Shown here: one piece after another, positions 16,325-22,758 of the stretch
Layout: each line of letters opens with the position of its first letter
How positions within the stretch are numbered: the stretch's first letter is position 1
Origin: CAYNDL01 sp964396115
Lineage (GTDB): Bacteria; Patescibacteriota; Andersenbacteria; UBA10190; CAIZMI01
Assembly: GCA_964396115.1 (NCBI GenBank)
Contig: CAYNDL010000011.1
Location: 1 to 24,692, forward strand
Direction: 5' to 3'
Length of the DNA: 24,692 nt
The notes under the pieces: generated by a model
The model's input: the letters and a program-made list of their open reading frames with translations, nothing else
What the model was told of the DNA's origin: nothing
Database searches by the model: none
Program-made: the position numbers and the translations under genes

Positions 16325-17290
16325 ATGAATACGCCAAAGAAGTTATCTATAGTAATTCCGGCACTTAATGAGGCCGCTACCATTGAGCAAGTTATTCGCG
16401 CTATTCCTCTAGATCTTCCTGTCCAGGACCGGGAAGTGATCGTTGTAGACGATGGATCTACAGATGAGACTGTCAATAAGGCGCGGGCTGCCGGGGCCTA
16501 CGTCGTTTCCCATAATACGAACCGCGGTGTGGGCGCCGCCTTCCGCACTGGGATCAACGAAGCCCTCATGCGCCAGGCTGACTACATAGTATTCATGGAC
16601 GGTGACGGGCAATTTAATCCGAAAGACATCCCCGCTTTGGTGGGACCAGTCATCAACAACCAAGCCGATATCGTGACGTGCACCCGTTTTTCCGATCCTA
16701 AAAAATATCCCAAGATGCCACTGATCAAAAAATTTGGGAACAAAATTGTCCGTTTCATAGTTAACCGGGCTGTCAACTCAAGATTTACTGACGTTTCTTG
16801 TGGTTTCCGTGCCTACAGTCGCGAAGCTGTCTTACGTCTAACACTCTTCGGGAATTTTACCTATACCCATGAAGTAATTCTTGATGCCGTAATGAAGGGC
16901 ATGCGGGTTAACGAAATAGCTTTGGAAGTCCGCGGGGAGCGAGCGATAGGCAAATCACGTGTTGCGAGTAATGTCTTTGTGTATGGAGTACGTTGGCTCG
17001 CAATTTTCTTCCGTACTCTACGTGATTCGAGTCCGTTTCAAGTATTCGGGACACTGGCCACTTTATGTGGTGGCTCAGGAATACTGGTTGGCTTTTTCGT
17101 GTTTGCCCATTGGCTCAGGACAGGCCAAACTTTCCCCTACCGCTCGTTGGTAACCTTGTCAGCAGTACTCATCCTGGTGGGAACCTTTCTCATGGCCATC
17201 GCTCTGTTAGCCGACATGTTGCGCCGACAACGGATGCTTTTAGAAGAACTTTTATATCACGCCCGCAGATCATCTTTCGATAAGAAATGA
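16325..17290 (+). CDS. Polyprenyl-phosphate glycosyltransferase, DPM1/GtrB-like GT2 with C-terminal membrane helices
   Basis: A 321-residue GT2. The catalytic domain is of dolichyl-phosphate mannose synthase type: SIVIPALNEAATIEQVI (8-24), VDDGSTDET (41-49), NRGVGAAFRTG, the DXD region MDGDGQ (91-96), TRFSDP and TDVSCGFRAYSREA (155-168). Two hydrophobic helices (about 236-262 and 274-299) follow, as in GtrB-like enzymes, and a basic tail. It should make undecaprenyl-phosphate-linked hexose at the inner membrane face as a donor for later lumenal/periplasmic transfer. The gene has no SD and an almost consensus promoter just upstream. Its TGA overlaps the ATG of the following GT4 gene (17287-17290). 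Confidence 0.92.
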   Translation: MNTPKKLSIVIPALNEAATIEQVIRAIPLDLPVQDREVIVVDDGSTDETVNKARAAGAYVVSHNTNRGVGAAFRTGINEALMRQADYIVFMDGDGQFNPKDIPALVGPVINNQADIVTCTRFSDPKKYPKMPLIKKFGNKIVRFIVNRAVNSRFTDVSCGFRAYSREAVLRLTLFGNFTYTHEVILDAVMKGMRVNEIALEVRGERAIGKSRVASNVFVYGVRWLAIFFRTLRDSSPFQVFGTLATLCGGSGILVGFFVFAHWLRTGQTFPYRSLVTLSAVLILVGTFLMAIALLADMLRRQRMLLEELLYHARRSSFDKK

Positions 17291-18360
17291 AAGATGCCAT
17301 AGGCCAACCAGGACCTTCGGTCCTGTTTATCACCAGATCCTATCCGCCAATAAAGGGTGGAATGGAAACATTGAGTTTTAATTTAACAACATCTGTCTCA
17401 AAAATTGTAAAAACAAAAGTAATTGCCAATACCCGCGGCAAGAAATTCTTGCCATTTTTTTTCATCTCGGCATTTTGTCAATCAATTTTGGAAGCAAGAA
17501 GATACGATGTTATTCACATTGGGGATCCTATCCTGTCTAAGCTTGGCTGGATAATAAAAACTCTTTCAAAAAAACCGGTGGTCATGGAGGTTCACGGCTT
17601 GGATATCCTTTTTGATTCATTTCTCTATCAGGTTTATTTAAAAATGTTTTTCCGGACCGCTGACCTCCATATTTGCATTAGCAAATACGTAGAAAACTTG
17701 GTCCAAAAAAAATATCCAGGAATTAGGACTGCAATGATAACACCGGGCATTAATGACGAATTTTACAAAGATCATGTAGACAAAAGATGCCTTCTTCCAA
17801 ACACTGACCTGACGAACAAAAAGGTATTGTTAACCGTTTGCAGGCTAGTTAAAAGAAAAGGTGTAGGCTGGTTTGTAGAAAACGTAATGCCAAAACTGCC
17901 AGAAAATTTTGTATATATTGTTGCAGGAGAAGGTCCTGAGCATGATGAAATCAGAGAACTGTGTACTAAACTATCTCTAGAAAACAGGGTCCTTACAGTA
18001 GGCGCCGTCTCAAACGAACTATTAAAGAAGCTCTACAATGCGGCTGATTTATTTATTATGCCTAACCTGCCGATACCCGGTGATGCCGAAGGTTTCGGAA
18101 TTGTGGCACTAGAAGCCTCGAGCTGTGGAACTCCGGTAATTGCTTCAAATATTGAAGGTATCACCGACGCTGTTCTTGAAGGAAAAAATGGATGGCGTGC
18201 TGAGACAGGAAACAGTGATTCGTTTGTTTATGCGATCTTATCGCATCAAGATAAAAAATATGGACAAAAAGAAGAAATTAGAAAATTTGTTCTGGATAAT
18301 TTCTCCTGGGAAAAAATCGCTTCGCACTACATTGAAGCGTTTCGCTCCATCGCTAAATAA
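17287..18360 (+). CDS. Glycosyltransferase family 4
   Basis: A 357-residue GT-B enzyme. FITRSYPPIKGGMETLSFNL (14-33; glycine pair at 24-25) is the acceptor-domain glycine loop, VMEVHGLDI the central strand, CRLVKRKG (185-192) and AGEGPEHDEI begin the donor domain, and EGFGIVALE (268-276) is the EX7E catalytic motif. It overlaps the DPM-like gene by ATGA, so the two are made together, perhaps acting on the same lipid-linked sugar. It closely resembles the GT4 at 12861-14003 in motif layout. A GC-rich inverted repeat lies just after its stop. Substrate unknown. Confidence 0.93.
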   Translation: MKDAIGQPGPSVLFITRSYPPIKGGMETLSFNLTTSVSKIVKTKVIANTRGKKFLPFFFISAFCQSILEARRYDVIHIGDPILSKLGWIIKTLSKKPVVMEVHGLDILFDSFLYQVYLKMFFRTADLHICISKYVENLVQKKYPGIRTAMITPGINDEFYKDHVDKRCLLPNTDLTNKKVLLTVCRLVKRKGVGWFVENVMPKLPENFVYIVAGEGPEHDEIRELCTKLSLENRVLTVGAVSNELLKKLYNAADLFIMPNLPIPGDAEGFGIVALEASSCGTPVIASNIEGITDAVLEGKNGWRAETGNSDSFVYAILSHQDKKYGQKEEIRKFVLDNFSWEKIASHYIEAFRSIAK

Positions 18361-18385
18361 GAAAGCGGGTCCATAGGGGGCCCGC
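18355..18385. terminator. Inverted repeat between convergent genes, possible bidirectional terminator
   Basis: GCGGGTCC (18365-18372) and GGGCCCGC (18378-18385) form an 8-bp stem with a 5-nt loop on plus-strand RNA, counting one G-U pair; on minus-strand RNA that pair is a C-A mismatch. The T-rich flank (TTTCTTATTT, 18364 down to 18355) is on the minus-strand side. It lies between the stop of the plus-strand GT4 and the stop of the 68-aa minus gene, where termination for both is expected. Confidence 0.5.
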
Positions 18386-18395
18386 ATAGGACGGT

Positions 18396-18602
18396 TCAGG
18401 GGGTTGTGGACGGACGCTCGGGATGAGGCGCCAGGTGCATCTCCTCGACGGATTGCCGCAGGGTACGCTGCAGGCAAAGGTACGAGTAAGGTGTCTCCTC
18501 GGGATTGATCCCCACGGGAATTAAATCGTGGGTTCGTTGTTGCCGCGGGTGTAGAGCGGCCAACTCCTCCAGTGTGGCAGTCGTCCCAATTCCTTCAGAC
18601 AT
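18396..18602 (-). CDS. Small protein of unknown function, 68 aa
   Basis: Not recognised. The 68-residue product starts MSEGIGTTATLEELAALHP, is soluble, has no membrane helix and only one cysteine, and ends in a proline/serine-rich HPERPSTTP. A longer open frame begins at 18638, but ATG 18600-18602 is chosen because AAGGAGG lies exactly 6 nt upstream, the best SD in the window. A strong promoter (TTGAAA-17-TATAAT) about 60 bp upstream and a hairpin after the stop make it a complete single-gene transcription unit. A 5-bp hairpin (TTGCC/GGCAA) touches the SD and might modulate initiation. It diverges from the 503-aa gene across a shared regulatory region. Confidence 0.72.
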   Translation of the reverse strand: MSEGIGTTATLEELAALHPRQQRTHDLIPVGINPEETPYSYLCLQRTLRQSVEEMHLAPHPERPSTTP

Positions 18603-18662
18603 CCTCTTCCTCCTTGCCGAAGGCAAAAAACAACTCAAGGAACAGATCCCCCAAGTGATGAT

Positions 18663-18691
18663 ATTATACCACTTTTAATTCAGTATTTCAA
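18663..18691 (-). promoter_or_regulatory. Promoter for the 68-aa gene
   Basis: On the minus strand TTGAAA (18686-18691) and TATAAT (18663-18668) are separated by 17 bp, with TGG directly before the -10 giving an extended -10. The predicted start near 18656 leaves a leader of about 54 nt ahead of the ATG at 18602, containing the AAGGAGG SD. An operator-like palindrome lies 3 bp upstream of the -35 box. Confidence 0.72.
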
Positions 18692-18694
18692 GGA

Positions 18695-18709
18695 TTGTCA
18701 CCTTGACAA
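18695..18709. promoter_or_regulatory. Operator-like palindrome in the divergent spacer
   Basis: TTGTCA-CCT-TGACAA is a perfect inverted repeat with 6-bp arms and a 3-bp centre. It lies 3 bp from the -35 box of the minus-strand promoter. Its right arm overlaps a TTGACA (18703-18708) that could be the -35 of the plus-strand 503-aa gene, though the matching -10 (TAAAGA at 17 bp) is poor. A dimeric regulator bound here could affect both genes. No regulator gene is identifiable beside it. Confidence 0.4.
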
Positions 18710-18778
18710 AACATATATTTTAAGATAAAGAAAACAATTGTACTTTCGATAACAAACCTCAGTATCGGAGTTTTAATC

Positions 18779-20290
18779 GTGCCCAAAATCAGTACCGATG
18801 TTTTTATCAGCGCCGACAGCATGCTGCGGTTTCTCCGACTTCATGAAGCGAACATAAGCCGGACAAAACGAAAACCGGGAATGACCAAACCCGGGAAGTC
18901 GCGTGACCTTCTCGAACAGTTCGGCAAATGCGCTTTGCAGCACACTACCGCTCCAGCCTTCCGCGCTTTGATTTTGAAAGAAATATACGTCGCCCCCGGT
19001 CATAAACCGGTTCGTGCGACAGCACTTCCCCGCATCGTGCAATCTGCAGGTGAATCCTTGGATGGCGCAAAGAAGTTCGCCAAACTGCTTTTGCGCGCCA
19101 CTTTTTTCCACCTGCGCAATCAACTCGCAGGAGAGAAAGAGGAGACACCTCACCATTTCGCAGCACTATGTTTCTTGGGGGCGGCACTGGAGTTCATCAA
19201 CGTGATTCCCCAAAGGCCGGAGCTGTATCGTAATAGCTACGCCTTTGTACACCAACTGGTTTCAGGAGTACGCCGGGGGGATGAGGAAAGTGAACGTTTA
19301 CTGCGCCTACTTTTTCTGGAGAGCTTTCAGTTTGGCTACATGCTCTCACCGTTACCTCAATCCCAATTCTCGCTTGACCACCTGAATATTGTGCTCACCA
19401 GTATCTCAACTGAGGTCGTACGCCAGGGCTCGAATCTGTTGCCCTTTCCCTGCCTTGACTCCGATCATGAGATTCTCTCAAAGGTCTTTCGCTCGGAGAT
19501 CGAAAACAGAAACAGGGAGAGCAGGACACTAGGTAAACAACTAGAGAGATTCAACAGTATTCCGATCTCAGCTTACGAAGACTTTCTCTCCACACGTTGG
19601 GAACTGATTGCCAGCAACCACGAACCTCACCTTGTCCTGACAGGAGGCAACGACAAGGTGGAGATCAACATCCCTGCTTTCGAATCCGCCAGTCTCCATT
19701 CTTTTTCTTTTGTCAGAGAAGACCCACCTGATAGTTCAAGTAGCTTCTGTCGTTACCCGAAAATCCATGTCATGTTCTTCTGGGATTGTTTGGGTGAAAA
19801 AGATGTAACAACTGCCACGATCACGGAAGAGGGGGAAATTCTGGGGTTCAGGAAAGACTCGTGGCCACCTGTTCTTTCGAAGCTTTTGTGGACAATTGTC
19901 TTGGATGCCTATGCCCATATTGTTTTGCCAAAAGCAAAGGATGCGGAGTCGGCTCCGAAACAAGGAAGGGGTTCGGAACACAAGCGCGAAAGACGGAGAC
20001 GTCGCCCGGGTGAAAAAGTATTCGTTCACCCGCACTTTCGAAAGTTAGCAGCAGGATGGAGAGCAAGCGAAGAACAAATCGCCAAAGCAATCGAGTACAC
20101 CGGCGAAGCTCCTCCTCCTGGAAAAACTTTTGTTGACGAGTTTGACCGAGGGTTTCCCGGTGAACGCCTGCCGAAAGCCAAAACTGGAAACCTTTGGGAC
20201 AGGCACCAGCAAATTCTTCCAGTGCTTTCTTACGACGAAGACGTCCTAGAAGAGGTGCTGTCAGAAGTACTTTCCTTCGCACCGCAGTGA
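18779..20290 (+). CDS. Protein of unknown function, 503 aa
   Basis: Not recognised. The product is soluble, mostly helical in its first 230 residues (several L/F/A-rich helices such as KFAKLLLRATFFHLRNQL), with a mixed middle part (IHVMFFWDCLGE, TITEEGEILGFRKDSWPP). A strongly basic, probably disordered linker with KRERRRRR is at about 402-409. A C-terminal segment begins GEKVFVHPHFRKLAAGW, with SEEQIAKAIEYTGEAPPPG, and ends in an acidic helix. The basic patch could bind nucleic acid or act in tethering; this is inference. Start GTG 18779-18781 is supported by CGGAG 8 nt upstream. The stop TGA lies in the loop of its own terminator. It diverges from the 68-aa gene and converges on the receiver-domain gene. 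Confidence 0.75.
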   Translation: MPKISTDVFISADSMLRFLRLHEANISRTKRKPGMTKPGKSRDLLEQFGKCALQHTTAPAFRALILKEIYVAPGHKPVRATALPRIVQSAGESLDGAKKFAKLLLRATFFHLRNQLAGEKEETPHHFAALCFLGAALEFINVIPQRPELYRNSYAFVHQLVSGVRRGDEESERLLRLLFLESFQFGYMLSPLPQSQFSLDHLNIVLTSISTEVVRQGSNLLPFPCLDSDHEILSKVFRSEIENRNRESRTLGKQLERFNSIPISAYEDFLSTRWELIASNHEPHLVLTGGNDKVEINIPAFESASLHSFSFVREDPPDSSSSFCRYPKIHVMFFWDCLGEKDVTTATITEEGEILGFRKDSWPPVLSKLLWTIVLDAYAHIVLPKAKDAESAPKQGRGSEHKRERRRRRPGEKVFVHPHFRKLAAGWRASEEQIAKAIEYTGEAPPPGKTFVDEFDRGFPGERLPKAKTGNLWDRHQQILPVLSYDEDVLEEVLSEVLSFAPQ

Positions 20291-20304
20291 CCCTGCGGTT
20301 TTTT
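20281..20304 (+). terminator. Rho-independent terminator of the 503-aa gene, stop codon in the loop
   Basis: ACCGCAG (20281-20287) pairs with CTGCGGT (20293-20299); the 5-nt loop TGACC holds the gene's TGA stop, and T6 follows (20299-20304). A translating ribosome reaching the stop would sit on the stem, so termination may need ribosome release. Confidence 0.82.
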
Positions 20305-20312
20305 AATAAATG

Positions 20313-20340
20313 AAAAACCCTCGCGGAAACCGCGAGGGTT
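20313..20340 (-). terminator. Rho-independent terminator of the receiver-domain gene
   Basis: AACCCTCGCGG (20316-20326) and CCGCGAGGGTT (20330-20340) are perfect 11-bp arms with a 3-nt loop. On the minus strand the hairpin is followed by TTTTTC (T run over 20317-20313). It starts 7 bp after the stop codon of the 482-aa gene. It may also serve the plus strand as a second barrier. Confidence 0.88.
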
Positions 20341-20347
20341 GAAAGAA

Positions 20348-21796
20348 CTACTTCTTCCCCATAAGCATCGCCTTGATTCGTTCAAGGTTTTTGCCGGGGG
20401 CGGCAACATTGTTGCCGCACACGAGGGCGCGCATGGCACGCAAGGCCTCGTCTCGGTAGCTAGAACACAGGAGTACTAGCCCCGAGAACTTCTGCTTCGC
20501 CAACTGGTTAGCGATCCAGAGTCCGTCGAACTGTTCGTCTTGCGTCAGGTGCACGTCCAGAAGCAAAGCTTGTGGCTTCAATTCCAGAACCTTGGCCAAA
20601 GCCGCGTGCTTATCCGTCGTGCAAAACGCTTCGACTCGCTCGATCTGACCGGCAAGTGCTTCTTGCACTTGGTCGATCCAGATCTGTTTGTCGTCCACCA
20701 CCAGAACGTGCTGGTAGATGAAGTTCGGCAGTTCCTGGTACTCGGACCAGTCGTAGAGCGTAAAACCGCTCGACTGCAAGGACAGCTTGCTGGGTTCAAA
20801 AAACCCGATCGGCTTGATCTCCTTACCATCCATGAAGACCTTGCCGTTCCGAACGCACATGCGCCCGCCCGATCGCTCGGACATTTCGTAAGATTCGACA
20901 GCTTCCTTGTTGCTGAAATCGACCATTCCGAAGAAAGCGCCTGTCGTTTGGGCCACCGCGTCATCCACGTCAATCAGCGGGAACAGCATCCCGTTGACGA
21001 TCGTGCAGCGCGTGCTGTTGACCTTGTAGCCGCCGTCGACGATGACGGTTTTCGGCGCACAGGTCTCGAACTGTTCGTGCGCCATGAGACGCACGCCGTC
21101 GAAGAAGGCTCGCTCGCCTCCTCGCGGGCAGCAGCACCGGGCGACCGGTTTGCCGTTTTCCTGGATGTCCAGGTAGAAATAACCGGCCACATCGTGCAGT
21201 TCGAACAGTTGCCTGTCCGTGACGATGATGCGCCGCCTGTCACGCGGTCCGTCTTTCCTGTCTGTAAACAGGATGGCGAAATGGCCGTAACCAACCGCTA
21301 CGTTCGACGGCTGGTAGCCGCGCTCCTTTATCAGGCACTGAACGGGTTCAGGCAGAAGCGGAAGCAAGAACTTTTCCACCCAAGCAGAGACGCTAGTGTA
21401 GATCCGTTCACGCGACCGATCACTGATGCTCGTGAGGCTGACGCGGAGCTGAGGGTGGTAGTACCACCAGTAGCCGAGCCAGAAGAGAAACTCATCCATG
21501 AGCGTCATCTTCTTTGTGGCTACTCCGAGGCGAATCGCCGGAACGATTTCGTCGAAGATTTCTCCGCCCAAGCGGATCCTTTCTTCTTCCGAAACGCTGT
21601 CCCGCTCTTCTTGCGTCAGGTACCGCTTCGCGTGAGCGCTGCGGATCGCGAGAATTCGCTCCTTGATCGCGCCGCGAACCTCCTGCTCACCCCACTTCTG
21701 CGCGAAGAGTTCAGGCAGTGACTTGAGTTCCTTGCAGATGTAACCGTCAGCAGTCAGAGCAAAGTGTAGTCCGTTTCGTTCGATGTCGTAGTTCAT
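20348..21796 (-). CDS. Protein with novel N-terminal region and C-terminal response-regulator receiver domain, 482 aa
   Basis: Residues about 363-480 form a complete CheY-like receiver: HVLVVDD (acidic pair Asp368/Asp369), LLLDVHL (phospho-acceptor Asp414), LLCSS (Ser445/446 in the switch position) and PGK (Lys469), with normal spacing throughout. Residues 1-160 are helical (KERILAIRSAHAKRYLTQEE, DEIVPAIRLG, FLFWLGYWWYYHP). Residues 160-350 look beta-rich, with RRIIVTDRQLFELHD, ARCCCPRGGE, TVIVDGGYKVN and RMCVRNGKVFMDGKEIKPIG; I recognise no family there. The receiver is at the C-terminus, opposite to most response regulators, and no kinase gene is adjacent. Start ATG 21794-21796 has AAGG 7-8 nt upstream. 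It lies 47 bp downstream of the tmRNA-like RNA on the same strand. Base composition is visibly GC-richer than the polysaccharide operon. Confidence 0.82.
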   Translation of the reverse strand: MNYDIERNGLHFALTADGYICKELKSLPELFAQKWGEQEVRGAIKERILAIRSAHAKRYLTQEERDSVSEEERIRLGGEIFDEIVPAIRLGVATKKMTLMDEFLFWLGYWWYYHPQLRVSLTSISDRSRERIYTSVSAWVEKFLLPLLPEPVQCLIKERGYQPSNVAVGYGHFAILFTDRKDGPRDRRRIIVTDRQLFELHDVAGYFYLDIQENGKPVARCCCPRGGERAFFDGVRLMAHEQFETCAPKTVIVDGGYKVNSTRCTIVNGMLFPLIDVDDAVAQTTGAFFGMVDFSNKEAVESYEMSERSGGRMCVRNGKVFMDGKEIKPIGFFEPSKLSLQSSGFTLYDWSEYQELPNFIYQHVLVVDDKQIWIDQVQEALAGQIERVEAFCTTDKHAALAKVLELKPQALLLDVHLTQDEQFDGLWIANQLAKQKFSGLVLLCSSYRDEALRAMRALVCGNNVAAPGKNLERIKAMLMGKK

Positions 21797-21843
21797 GACT
21801 CACCCTTTCAGAAAGACGTGTTATTTGACCCCACCATCCAAAA

Positions 21844-21977
21844 TGGAGACGCCCGGAATCGAACCGGGGTCCGAAATAGTTGCTGAATGTCACCAGAGAT
21901 CAACTTGGGCAGTTATTCTGGTTAAGCTTCCACGCTTTAGACAATCACTGGGCTATTCGTCGACACCTGTCGTCCCC
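21844..21977 (-). ncRNA. Short tmRNA-like RNA (ssrA-like ends, no visible tag frame)
   Basis: On the minus strand the 5' end GGGGACG (21977-21971) pairs with CGTCTCC (21851-21845) as a 7-bp acceptor stem with one G-U, followed by discriminator A; CCA is not encoded. The 5' part has the tmRNA D-analogue phrase GG-TGTCGACG. The 3' part reads TTTCGGAC, then a perfect T arm CCCGG-TTCGATT-CCGGG, as in E. coli and B. subtilis tmRNA. A P2-like helix joins the halves: GAATAG with CTATTT, an internal loop, then TGATTGTC with GACATTCA. P2 encloses only 48 nt (21892-21939), a hairpin ACCAGA/TCTGGT plus a weak AAGC/GCTT, where normal tmRNAs have a tag ORF and pseudoknots. Total 134 nt against the usual 260-400. 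No promoter box directly upstream, so processing from a longer transcript is likely. It may be a functional minimal form or a deleted relic. Confidence 0.6.
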
Positions 21978-22085
21978 AAAAAAAGATCCTCCTCTCTCGC
22001 GGCTGCTTATTGCTATGCCTAGCAACCGCGAAAGACGAGAAGCCGTAACGCTTCTCCTCAAAGGGTTAAGGTTACAGCCAAAGAA
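21978..22085 (-). other. Structured spacer upstream of the tmRNA-like RNA
   Basis: This 108-bp stretch holds two hairpins. GAGAAGC/GCTTCTC (22037-22043, 22050-22056) has a 6-nt loop. A compound stem has CGCGG/CCGCG (21998-22002, 22026-22030) around TTGCTA/TAGCAA (22010-22015, 22020-22025). A run of seven T on the minus strand (21984-21978) ends directly at the predicted RNA 5' end. No ORF with an SD is seen. It may be a leader removed during processing, or a terminator for the upstream 76-aa gene with the T run set off from the stem. Confidence 0.45.
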
Positions 22086-22316
22086 CTAGTGTCGCCGACC
22101 TCCTCCTCTGCCGAAAACGATGATCCGAAGACCACCGAGAACGATCAGCAGCACGAGTATGGCCTGGATCACAGGCCATGATTCAGCAACAACTCGGTCC
22201 GTCAGCTTGAGAAGCAGCCCCGGCTGAAAATGGACGACCGCCATCAAGATGACGATCGCCACAGCCGAGACCACAAAACGCCGCGGCGTACCGAAGAAAA
22301 AACGAATCCAACGCAT
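22086..22316 (-). CDS. Small membrane protein, two helices, 76 aa
   Basis: Family not recognised. The 76-residue protein starts MRWIRFFFGTPRRFVV, a basic/aromatic head, then has helix 1 (about 14-30) and helix 2 (about 46-68), joined by a short loop with KLTDRVVAESWP, and ends in a glycine/arginine tail GRGGGRRH. Both ends are positively charged and should be cytoplasmic, with the loop outside. An open frame extends to 22424, but ATG 22314-22316 is chosen for SD AAGGAG placed 6 nt upstream. A GGGGAAA/TTTCCCC hairpin lies in its leader (22386-22413). It is followed by the tmRNA-like RNA and preceded by the Cys-rich gene. Confidence 0.72.
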   Translation of the reverse strand: MRWIRFFFGTPRRFVVSAVAIVILMAVVHFQPGLLLKLTDRVVAESWPVIQAILVLLIVLGGLRIIVFGRGGGRRH

Positions 22317-22385
22317 GATGATCTCCTTGTTTTGAGTTTCGCCTTGATTTCGGATCGCCAGTGCAAGAAAAACCTGCAGACTCAG

Positions 22386-22413
22386 GGGGAAATTCTGACG
22401 CCAAGCTTTCCCC
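22386..22413 (-). repeat. Leader hairpin before the 76-aa membrane protein gene
   Basis: GGGGAAA (22386-22392) and TTTCCCC (22407-22413) are perfect 7-bp arms with a 14-nt loop. It lies between the stop of the Cys-rich gene and the SD of the 76-aa gene. There is no T run, so it is more likely an RNA structure of the leader than a terminator. Confidence 0.5.
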
Positions 22414-22425
22414 GTGCTCCGCACC

Positions 22426-22683
22426 TTAAATGGTGCAGGTTCGGCATGCGGTCAATCCGTCGCGGCGGTTCACCAGACCTTGCCGTCGCAGGATGTGCAT
22501 GATCTTGCAAGTAATACGACGAACTTGTGGAGATTTCCAGCAGTCCTCGTAGTCCCAGCAAAGACCAGCCCCCGGCAACGGCTTGCCCTTGATCACCACC
22601 GCGCTCTGGAAAGAGCCGTAACGGAAAGTAACCCGAACCAACCGCCCTCGATGCCGAACATTCTCGCAGCAGTAGCAAGCCAT
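22426..22683 (-). CDS. Small cysteine-rich protein, 85 aa, probably metal-binding
   Basis: Not recognised. Eight cysteines in 85 residues: Cys3, Cys5 and Cys6 in the start MACYCCENVRHRGRLVRV, Cys42 and Cys48 in CWDYEDCW, Cys59, and Cys80/Cys83 in the terminal CRTC. Spaced cysteine pairs with nearby His11 and His63 suggest one or two structural zinc sites; many basic residues would suit nucleic-acid contact. Both are inferences. ATG 22681-22683 has SD AGGAG about 8 nt upstream and sits behind a large hairpin leader. A 138-residue frame overlaps it in another register but has weaker start signals. The stop codon lies in the loop of a GCACC/GGTGC hairpin. Confidence 0.68.
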   Translation of the reverse strand: MACYCCENVRHRGRLVRVTFRYGSFQSAVVIKGKPLPGAGLCWDYEDCWKSPQVRRITCKIMHILRRQGLVNRRDGLTACRTCTI

Positions 22684-22711
22684 TTGAAATTCTCCTGTTT
22701 CGGTTTGTTTG

Positions 22712-22758
22712 TCTCCCCCTTCTTCTATCGCCTAAAAAGCAACAGAAGAAGAGAGAGG
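22712..22758 (-). repeat. Pyrimidine/purine leader hairpin before the Cys-rich gene
   Basis: AGAAGAAG (22744-22751) and CTTCTTCT (22719-22726) are perfect arms. Counting G-U pairs, the minus-strand RNA stem extends to about 14 bp. On plus-strand RNA those pairs become C-A mismatches, so the structure suits minus-strand transcription. The linker CAAACAAAC then the SD AGGAG and the ATG of the Cys-rich gene follow. Confidence 0.6.

Noticed and set aside
20540..21721. Long plus-strand open frame (393 codons) opposite the receiver-domain gene
   Set aside because: It is antisense to a gene with a complete receiver domain, has no SD at its start, and its product shows the DEV/HHxx-rich composition of a GC-driven mirror frame.
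21795..22022. Plus-strand frame beginning near the tmRNA-like RNA with METPGIEPGSE
   Set aside because: This is the well-known false protein that comes from reading the complement of a T arm; the RNA explains the sequence.
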